17,579 bases of DNA. Origin: CAZFNQ01 sp964652125. Lineage in GTDB: Bacteria > Patescibacteriota > Saccharimonadia > Saccharimonadales > JANWIN01. The stretch lies in NCBI GenBank assembly GCA_964652125.1, contig CAZZAE010000019.1, forward strand, positions 1-17,579, given 5' to 3'. The notes beneath the pieces were generated by a model. That model saw only the letters and a program-made list of their open reading frames with translations, did no database searches and was not told where the DNA came from. The stretch's first letter is position 1. Each line of letters opens with the position of its first letter. This document shows, piece after piece, positions 6,490-12,538 of this stretch. The position numbers and the translations under genes are program-made.

Positions 6490-7470
6490 ATGGTAAGTTT
6501 CAAGAAATCTCTACATTTATTAACTTTATTTATAGTACTTATCTCAATATTTGCTCCAGCTCAGGCATCTGCAGCTAGTATTTCAATCGCTCCACTTAGA
6601 CAAGAGATTACTATTACTCCAGGTCAAGCGTTTAATAGCCGCTTAGTTGTTCAAAACCCCAGTAAAAATGCAACAACAGTAACTCTATCGGCTGAAGCTT
6701 TTGGGATTATAAATGAAGATTATGATTACAGCTTTAGCAAGTTAGAGGAAGTTGGTAAATGGTTAAGTTTTGGCAGTCCACAGCTAATTCTAAAACCAGG
6801 TGAGAGCAAAAGCAGCAGCTACATCCTAAGTGTTCCCAACAATGCTGAACCAGGTGAGAAATACATCGCCATTTTTGCCTCGGTCAAGAACAAATCAAAC
6901 ATTGTCACCTCCATCGACCGGGTTGGCTTACTGCTTTACACCACTATTGCCGGTAATGTTACCCACAAGGGTGAGGTTTTAACTAGCAAAATTCCCACAT
7001 TTTCTTTTGATCGTCAAGTGAGTTGGGGTTTACGGGTACACAGTACAGGCAGTGCTCATTTTCGGAGCAAGGTTGTGGCCACTGTCAGTGATATTTTTAA
7101 CCATTCCATCAGTACTAGTATTAGCGAGCATTTAATCCTGCCAAATACAATCCGTCGATTAGATAACAATATTGGCATAGGCGGACTACCAGGAATTTAC
7201 AAGGTAAAGCTTCTAGTGGGCCAAGGTGATGACCCGGCTTACAAAAAAACTAAGTGGATAATTTACTTTCCTCTGTGGTCAATCGCATTATTTATAGCAA
7301 TCATTGGTTTGATAGTCATGCGTATCAGAAGAAAGCAAAAACAAGCGGCCTTGCCTGTAGAAAAAACAGTACCCGAATCTATCAAAATAAAGCCTGCAAT
7401 AAAGAAACATGTTAAGCCAAAAGCTAAACCAACAAAAAAGAATAATAAGTCTAAGCGAAAACCCGATTAA
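6490..7470 (+). CDS. DUF916-like secreted membrane-anchored protein, copy 1
   Basis: A 326-aa protein. Signal peptide 1-28 with a likely cleavage site after Ala-Ser-Ala (26-28); two beta-sandwich regions, the first (about 30-130) with the pattern ISIAPLRQEITITPGQ, then NPSKNATTVTL, then LKPGESKSSSYILSVPNNAE, then GEKYIAIFAS; a membrane helix at about 258-278; and a 48-residue Lys/Pro-rich cytoplasmic tail. This is the organisation of DUF916-type proteins (WxL-interacting proteins) of Gram-positive csc clusters, which bind wall-associated WxL proteins and peptidoglycan. A paralogue is at 11328. The gene overlaps the convergent phosphoesterase by four bases: TTAA (7467-7470) supplies both stop codons. 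The family link is by pattern, not by search. Confidence 0.87.
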   Translation: MVSFKKSLHLLTLFIVLISIFAPAQASAASISIAPLRQEITITPGQAFNSRLVVQNPSKNATTVTLSAEAFGIINEDYDYSFSKLEEVGKWLSFGSPQLILKPGESKSSSYILSVPNNAEPGEKYIAIFASVKNKSNIVTSIDRVGLLLYTTIAGNVTHKGEVLTSKIPTFSFDRQVSWGLRVHSTGSAHFRSKVVATVSDIFNHSISTSISEHLILPNTIRRLDNNIGIGGLPGIYKVKLLVGQGDDPAYKKTKWIIYFPLWSIALFIAIIGLIVMRIRRKQKQAALPVEKTVPESIKIKPAIKKHVKPKAKPTKKNNKSKRKPD

Positions 7471-9521
7471 TTTGGAGTTACGGCATTAGAGTTTACGGAT
7501 GAAACTCCAGTTCCATTGGCATTTGTTGCAGTGACTCTAAACGTATAGGTTGTACCAGCAGTTAGCCCATATATTGTTCTGGTGATGGCAGTCGGCCCAA
7601 AAGTTGAACTTTTCTGCGCAAACCAACCTATATAGGGAGTAATGATATAACTCGTGATTGCCGAGCCATTATTGCTTGATGGTGCCAAAAAAGAAACTTT
7701 AGCGTAACCAGTACCTGCAGTAGCACTTATTCCAGTAGGAGCTAAAGGTGTTCCAATTGTAATTGCCGGCGTTGGTAGTGACCAGATTCCGACTCCAAGT
7801 TGGTTAACAGCCGCTGCTCTAAAAGTGTAGCTTTTTGCATTTGTAAGGCCTGTCACAGTTTCAATTATATTCGAAGGATTGAATGTTGTATAAATCCGTG
7901 TTGGCTGCGCTACTCCGTTTAAATATGGAATGACCCTGTAGCTTGTAATTGGATAACCCCCGTTCGTAAATGGCGTCTTCCATTTAAGTGTAGCTTGTCC
8001 ATTGCCTGGCGTAGAAGATACGTTTACTGGTTGATATGGTGTACGTAGAGTAAGGGTTGTAGTGGGATGTACTGGCAATAGTAGTGCCGGTCGAGGAGTT
8101 TGAGTAAAATCGAAATCAGCTGACAAATCACCAAGAATCGAAACGTTCTCACGCACTGTTGGTCGTGGATCAGGACGACCATCGGTTAGCGGGTCAAGAC
8201 GCTGACCATTTAGAAAATCATCTTCGATAAATTTGTTAAAGGCATCGAAGGACAGAGTCTGGCTATCTATATAACCATGCTTAGCAAAGGGGCTAATGAC
8301 TAGTCCCGGTACTCTTAATCCGTATCCATTTTCATCGACTACTGGCGGATTAACATGGTCATAGAAACCACCCCAATCATCCCAAGAAACAAAGATGGCG
8401 GTTGAATTCCAGTCCGGACTTCTCATGACAGCATTAACTAAACTTGTGACATAGGATTGTCCGGAGCTAGTTTGTGAAGGTGGGTGTTCGCTATTATCGC
8501 CAGAAGGAACTACCCATGATACAGCGGGCAATGTTCCGGCCTGGGCTTCAGAATAAAAGTTGCTGACTGATTTAATATTTCCTAGCTGATTATCATTTTT
8601 AACTGTGTCAAATAAAGGCAAGGGGTTCCAAATACCTGGTGTGGTTGGAGTTTGAGGTACAGGTTCACAACTAAGATTCTGGTTGTTCTCACAGTCGGGT
8701 TCGGTCCCGTTGGTAACATAATAGCCCCACGAAACAGCATACTTGTGCAGAAGATAGGTCATATCTGTCCAAGCGTGAATAGGGTTAGCGTTTCCACCAA
8801 ACTTCTGATCGAGAGAGTTAGTACAACTACTAGGATCATTGTGTGTTGTACAGCTTGCGGACCACCCAGAGACTTGAAACAAATGCTCTGGAAGGCTCCA
8901 TGATGAATTTGGTTCATACATATGGTCTTGTAGAACAAAGTTATCGGCATACTTCCAATAATTTGGAATGTCGCTTCGAACTTTGTATCCCATTACATCA
9001 GTAGTGTTATATGGTCCATCTTGACAATTTGGAGCCGCATAAAAGCAAGAAGTTTGTGAATTATGTGCCGATGAAACAAAACCATCCATTTGTCCGTTAT
9101 TAATATCACTTACGGTTGAGGCTGAAGTGTGCGGACCTCCTTGAGTAACATCATTGTGGTCGTTATACGGTTTTACACAAGTATTGTTAGTCGGGTCTGG
9201 ATTACAGACCGTTGGAACACCGTTTGACATCGGAATTCCATCAACACCCGGATACGTACCGAAGTATGAATCGAATGATCGATTTTCCTGCATGATCACG
9301 ACTACATGCTTGATGTTGTGAATACCAAGGTCAGCAGCTTTAGCATGATTTTCCTGTGGTATAACTTGCTGCAATATTACCGCAGTAATAAATATAAGAA
9401 CCATTGACACTATTTGAAATGATCTGAATTTTAGCCATCTTTTTTCAGATTTTTGATGTTTAGTAATTGCCTTGGCAGCTTGTGCCGGTTTATTGAACAA
9501 TTTCGCTAGTTTTTTAGACAT
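7467..9521 (-). CDS. membrane-anchored phosphoesterase (phospholipase C/acid phosphatase family) with two FN3 domains
   Basis: A 684-aa protein. A basic N-terminal 30 residues, a membrane helix at about 35-52, then the phosphoesterase domain: HVVVIMQENRSFDSYFG (72-88) followed by PGVDGI is the family signature, with the metal-binding Glu-Asn pair. Further conserved parts are SLPEHLFQVSGW (about 207-218), WVVPSGDNSEHPP (about 336-348) and FVSWDDWGGFYDHVNPP (about 375-391), carrying the later Asp/His ligands. Two fibronectin type III domains follow at about 498-590 and 592-684. The family hydrolyses phosphate ester bonds in phospholipids or other phosphoesters; the true substrate cannot be read here. 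All catalytic motifs seem intact. The start has AGAAGGA (9534-9528) six bases upstream. It is probably tethered outside the cell, where it could release lipid or phosphate from a host or the surroundings (inference). Confidence 0.95.
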   Translation of the reverse strand: MSKKLAKLFNKPAQAAKAITKHQKSEKRWLKFRSFQIVSMVLIFITAVILQQVIPQENHAKAADLGIHNIKHVVVIMQENRSFDSYFGTYPGVDGIPMSNGVPTVCNPDPTNNTCVKPYNDHNDVTQGGPHTSASTVSDINNGQMDGFVSSAHNSQTSCFYAAPNCQDGPYNTTDVMGYKVRSDIPNYWKYADNFVLQDHMYEPNSSWSLPEHLFQVSGWSASCTTHNDPSSCTNSLDQKFGGNANPIHAWTDMTYLLHKYAVSWGYYVTNGTEPDCENNQNLSCEPVPQTPTTPGIWNPLPLFDTVKNDNQLGNIKSVSNFYSEAQAGTLPAVSWVVPSGDNSEHPPSQTSSGQSYVTSLVNAVMRSPDWNSTAIFVSWDDWGGFYDHVNPPVVDENGYGLRVPGLVISPFAKHGYIDSQTLSFDAFNKFIEDDFLNGQRLDPLTDGRPDPRPTVRENVSILGDLSADFDFTQTPRPALLLPVHPTTTLTLRTPYQPVNVSSTPGNGQATLKWKTPFTNGGYPITSYRVIPYLNGVAQPTRIYTTFNPSNIIETVTGLTNAKSYTFRAAAVNQLGVGIWSLPTPAITIGTPLAPTGISATAGTGYAKVSFLAPSSNNGSAITSYIITPYIGWFAQKSSTFGPTAITRTIYGLTAGTTYTFRVTATNANGTGVSSVNSNAVTPN

Positions 9522-9527
9522 CGTTGA

Positions 9528-9593
9528 TCCTTCTCATATGCAATAAGTGGTTTTATATTATATACAATACATTACCACCCCTGATAATGTCAA
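9528..9593 (-). promoter_or_regulatory. promoter and Shine-Dalgarno site of the phosphoesterase gene
   Basis: On the minus strand, TTGACA (9593-9588) and TATTGT (9569-9564) are spaced by 18 nt; a TATAAT (9562-9557) follows. AGAAGGA (9534-9528) lies six bases before the ATG at 9521. This is the most classical promoter and ribosome-binding arrangement in the window. The 122-nt spacer 9522-9643 holds nothing else recognisable. Confidence 0.6.
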
Positions 9594-9643
9594 TGTTGTA
9601 CAGATCATTGTTACGACTCAGAAAGTAAAATAGCAGAGAGTTT

Positions 9644-10225
9644 CTACTGGGTTTGTGGCACAGCAGTGTAGACAATAGTTGAGCTGTAGTTGCCGGCCGG
9701 CAGGCTATCATCGATTTTAAGCCCGTAAGTGAGTGTTGTTAAGTCACCACTAGTATATGGACCAGTGCCAGTTCGGATAAGTACGTCCGACAAGGTGACG
9801 CCAGCGAAATTGGTGCTGGCATCGGTGTTGTAACCCCAAGTATTGACGGAAAGTGCCGCTGGACTGACATTACTGCTAGCGACGATATTGCTGCCACCAT
9901 TATTCAAGCTAGTGTTGGAATTGGCCCGAATATAAAGTTTATAGCCAACTACATCCGTCGAGGTAATTGTGACGTTGCTAGTGCTGGTAGCAAGAACACC
10001 TGTTGGCGTCGGAGTCACAGGTATGCTTACATTACCGTCGGTGGAGATAGTTAAGCTGGTTTCACTACCAAAAGGCACATTGGCACCAAATACACCAATA
10101 CCAAAAGGGCTGGCCAGGGCGACATGACTAGCAGTTAAAAGAACTACTATCAAAGACAGACCCAAAACTAGTAGCTTGAACTTAACAGACCGATTAGTTA
10201 GGTTGCAATATTTAAACATATCCAT
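9644..10225 (-). CDS. small secreted WxL-like surface protein
   Basis: A 193-aa protein. Signal peptide about 1-38 with a hydrophobic core at 17-31 and a likely cleavage after Ala-Leu-Ala (36-38). The mature part is one beta-rich domain containing GYKLYIRANSN (about 94-104), VNTWGYNTD in the middle and a C-terminal end LPAGNYSSTIVYTA. The closing P-x-G-x-Y strand with a preceding W resembles WxL-type wall-binding domains, and I recall many Saccharibacteria proteins with the same WGY ... AGxYxxTVVYTA pattern. No membrane anchor or sorting signal follows, so attachment would be non-covalent. It is divergent from the gene at 10249 with only 23 nt between starts, and lies between two DUF916-like genes. 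A second in-frame ATG is at 10219. Family assignment is tentative. Confidence 0.82.
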   Translation of the reverse strand: MDMFKYCNLTNRSVKFKLLVLGLSLIVVLLTASHVALASPFGIGVFGANVPFGSETSLTISTDGNVSIPVTPTPTGVLATSTSNVTITSTDVVGYKLYIRANSNTSLNNGGSNIVASSNVSPAALSVNTWGYNTDASTNFAGVTLSDVLIRTGTGPYTSGDLTTLTYGLKIDDSLPAGNYSSTIVYTAVPQTQ

Positions 10226-10251
10226 TATTCTGACTACATAATAGCATTATG
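10226..10251. promoter_or_regulatory. compact divergent promoter region with inverted repeat
   Basis: Twenty-three bases separate the divergent starts at 10225 (minus) and 10249 (plus). CATAAT (10237-10242), AGC, ATTATG (10246-10251) is a perfect 6-bp inverted repeat. CATAAT is a -10-like box six bases before the plus-strand ATG, and the right arm includes that ATG. On the minus strand, TATTAT (10243-10238) is a -10-like box 12 bases before the ATG. Neither gene has a Shine-Dalgarno site. Confidence 0.45.
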
Positions 10252-11277
10252 AAAAATACACAACCGGGATTGTTAAATCGAGTTGCTTATCTTGGAATAG
10301 CAGCTAGTTTAGTACTAACAGTATTTTTGATGGCCTTCAGTAGTACCGCGAGTGCTGCCCAAATAACTGGCCGCGCTTTGACGCTGGGCAGTTCTGTCGG
10401 TGGTGCCACCACTACTTATACCTTTACGTTTACCGTGCCGTCGGGCACGACATTGCAATCATTTGAAGCAGTAATCTGTACTACAGCCAGTAGCACTTGT
10501 ACGACGCCATCTGGTTTTGATAACTCAACCTCTACACTGTCTTCACAACCTACTAACCTTGGTGACGCTTCAGGCTGGACTGTCAATACATCTACAGCTG
10601 GCAAATTAAGAATAAAAAAGACTGGCAACTCGGCAGCACCGACAGGGAGCCAAACGGTAGTTTTTGGCAACGTAGTTAATCCCTCGGCAACCAACAGTAC
10701 CTTCTACGCCCGTTTAGCAACCTATTCAGATGATGCTTGGACAACCGGTGTTGATATAGGTACCGTCGCCTCTTCTACGGCCGGGCAAATTACGGTTACA
10801 GCTAGCGTTGATGAGACTTTGACGTTCACCCTATCTTCTGCCACTGTTGCGCTCGGTACATTAACCACTAGTACAACTGGTTCCGGTACCTCAACTATGT
10901 CAGCTGCCACTAACGCTAACAGCGGCTATGCTATAACTGTTAATGGCACAACTTTAACCTCAGGCGCCAACACTATTACAGCTTTAGCCAGCCAAACGGC
11001 AAGTAGCCAGGGGGCAAGCCAATTTGGTATTAATCTCAAGGCAAATGCTACTCCTTCTGTCGGATCAAACGTATCGGGTACAGGATCTGGTACAGCAACT
11101 TCAAACTATAATACAGCTGATCAATTTAGATTTGTGACCGGTGATAGTGTAGCCTCGGCGTCTGCACCAACTAATTCCAATACGTATACTGTAAGTTATA
11201 TAGCCAATGTTGCCGGATCTACCAAGCCTGGCAGTTACTCTACAACTCTTACCTATATAGCCACGGCAACTTTTTAA
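10249..11277 (+). CDS. secreted WxL-like surface protein
   Basis: A 342-aa protein. Signal peptide 1-36 with cleavage after Ala-Ser-Ala (34-36). The mature protein is Thr/Ser/Ala-rich and beta-structured, with two parts: about 37-180 (with Cys77 and Cys84 in VICTTASSTCT, a possible disulfide) and about 182-342, beginning ITVTASVDETLTFTLSS and ending GSYSTTLTYIATATF. The C-terminal part has the spacing and final strand of WxL-like wall-binding domains and resembles the end of the divergent gene at 10225. No membrane helix or sorting motif is seen. Two stop codons, TAA TAA, end it. The DUF916-like gene follows after 50 nt with its own promoter, as partners would in a csc-type cluster. Family assignment is tentative; secretion is confident. 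Confidence 0.85.
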   Translation: MKNTQPGLLNRVAYLGIAASLVLTVFLMAFSSTASAAQITGRALTLGSSVGGATTTYTFTFTVPSGTTLQSFEAVICTTASSTCTTPSGFDNSTSTLSSQPTNLGDASGWTVNTSTAGKLRIKKTGNSAAPTGSQTVVFGNVVNPSATNSTFYARLATYSDDAWTTGVDIGTVASSTAGQITVTASVDETLTFTLSSATVALGTLTTSTTGSGTSTMSAATNANSGYAITVNGTTLTSGANTITALASQTASSQGASQFGINLKANATPSVGSNVSGTGSGTATSNYNTADQFRFVTGDSVASASAPTNSNTYTVSYIANVAGSTKPGSYSTTLTYIATATF

Positions 11278-11310
11278 TAACAAGCTAAATACGGACACGC
11301 TCAGCAACTG

Positions 11311-11319
11311 TGTTATGAT
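11311..11319 (+). promoter_or_regulatory. extended -10 promoter of the second DUF916-like gene
   Basis: TGTTATGAT (TGN plus TATGAT, 11314-11319) ends eight bases before ATG 11328. A TTG at 11319 is in frame but overlaps the -10 box, so it would not be in the transcript; this decides the start in favour of 11328. There is no Shine-Dalgarno sequence. Confidence 0.6.
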
Positions 11320-11327
11320 TGAGCCAT

Positions 11328-12281
11328 ATGAGGCGAGCACTACTTGCACTTAGTGCAATTCTTATCTTGTTAGTAGCAGTAGCGAGTCCTGGAGTTTCTA
11401 AGGCCGCTCCGGATGTGGCTCAAGGTTTACAGATTTCACCAGTCATCATTGAGCTAAATGGCGATAAGGGCAAGACCTATAATCTAAAGTTATCTATCCT
11501 CAATGTCACAACAGGTGATCTAGTATTTAAGGCCACGGTTAATGATTTTCGGGCTAAAGATGAAACTGGTGACCCACAAGTGCTGCTAAAGAGCGATTTA
11601 CCAGCGACAGCTTCAGTTATTAGCTGGATTCAACCACTTGGTTCTATTCCACTAGCAGCAAAACAAACTAAAACTTTGATTGTTCCAGTATCCATCCCGG
11701 CCAATGCTGAAGCTGGCGGTCATTACGGTGTCATCCGTTTTAGCGGCACCGCTCCAGCCGAGCAGCAAACCGCCGTTTCTTTAGCTGCAAGTGCGGGAAT
11801 CTTATTGTTAGTCAGGGTTAGTGGCCAAATCAAAGAAAATCTACAATTGACCAGCTTCTTTACTCAACCTGGATCAAAATCTAGTTCATTGTTTGGAGCA
11901 AAGTCTATGACATTCGTAGAGAGAATAACTAACACCGGCAACGTTCACGTTAAGCCCATCGGAGACTTAGTCGTCACTAACATGTTCGGAAAACAAGTCG
12001 CTAGCCTCAACGTTAATAGCACAAAAGGCAATATCCTACCAGACAGTACTAGACGATTTGAACAGCCGTGGAGTAAAAAATGGTTGTTTGGTAAATATAC
12101 CGCCGCTGTTAATTTAGCTTATGGCACCCAAGGCAAAGTCCTGGTAGGTTCAATCACATTTTGGGTTATACCCTATAAACTAATTATTGGTTTATTGATA
12201 CTAATCGTCTTGCTAGTTTTCATTTTTAGATGGTTGATCAAACGCTATAATCGTCGGATTATTAAAAAAGCCGGGCACTAG
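11328..12281 (+). CDS. DUF916-like secreted membrane-anchored protein, copy 2
   Basis: A 317-aa protein from ATG 11328. Signal peptide about 1-26 (MRRALLALSAILILLVAVAS core). The first beta domain shows LQISPVIIELNGDKGKTYNL, then the turn IPANAEAGGHYGVIRFSG, which parallels VPNNAEPGEKYIAIFAS in the copy at 6490. A second beta region includes ITNTGNVHVKPIGDLVV. A membrane helix at about 285-301 and a basic tail RWLIKRYNRRIIKKAGH end the protein. In Gram-positive csc clusters such proteins work with WxL proteins at the wall; the adjacent WxL-like genes make that reading plausible. The start is set by the extended -10 box directly upstream. The two copies are clearly diverged, so they may serve different partners. 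Confidence 0.88.
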   Translation: MRRALLALSAILILLVAVASPGVSKAAPDVAQGLQISPVIIELNGDKGKTYNLKLSILNVTTGDLVFKATVNDFRAKDETGDPQVLLKSDLPATASVISWIQPLGSIPLAAKQTKTLIVPVSIPANAEAGGHYGVIRFSGTAPAEQQTAVSLAASAGILLLVRVSGQIKENLQLTSFFTQPGSKSSSLFGAKSMTFVERITNTGNVHVKPIGDLVVTNMFGKQVASLNVNSTKGNILPDSTRRFEQPWSKKWLFGKYTAAVNLAYGTQGKVLVGSITFWVIPYKLIIGLLILIVLLVFIFRWLIKRYNRRIIKKAGH

Positions 12282-12538
12282 CTGTCCACGAATTGATCGA
12301 TATTAAAGTAATTGGCTTGGCGGCCAGATAGTTTGTTCCTGGCGGTAGCGATGACGGGGTTAAAAGTAGCAATTTTTCAAAACTAATTAGGTCAATTATA
12401 AATCTTCGTATGCCTGATTGATGTTTTTGTTTTTAAACCGGTTTTTTGCTTGCTCTAAACCCACCGAATATACTAAACTGTTAAGTATAAGCTTAATCGG
12501 GGTAGACATATACAAAAAATATAATGGACTTATAAACT
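12282..12538. other. 257-nt spacer before fibre 2 with a possible reverse-strand gene remnant
   Basis: No complete gene is seen. On the minus strand a frame from about 12434 to a TAA at 12264-12262 is open for 57 codons without an ATG and reads ISFEKLLLLTPSSLPPGTNY at its middle, which looks protein-like. The same strand carries AAAAACAAAAACA (12434-12422), the leader sequence found before two other genes. A 10-bp palindrome, AAACCGGTTT, is at 12435-12444. GCCAG (12323-12327) can pair with CTGGC (12339-12343), but no T-run follows. Confidence 0.35.
12520..12525 (+). promoter_or_regulatory. -10 box upstream of fibre 2
   Basis: A perfect TATAAT ends 13 bases before ATG 12539. No consensus -35 lies 16-18 nt upstream. 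The predicted RNA would have a leader of about seven bases with no Shine-Dalgarno site. Confidence 0.4.

Noticed and set aside
8652..8950. Small reading frames on both strands inside the phosphoesterase gene
   Set aside because: They fall wholly within a well-supported coding region with conserved motifs and show no family features.
11319..11327. TTG at 11319 as start of the second DUF916-like gene
   Set aside because: It overlaps the -10 box TATGAT, so it would lie upstream of the transcript; ATG 11328 gives a normal signal peptide.
12323..12343. Hairpin GCCAG/CTGGC as a terminator for the DUF916-like gene
   Set aside because: Only a 5-bp stem with an 11-base loop and no following T-run.
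12435..12444. Palindrome AAACCGGTTT followed by Ts as a terminator
   Set aside because: A loopless 10-bp palindrome cannot form a normal terminator hairpin; it could be an operator half or chance.
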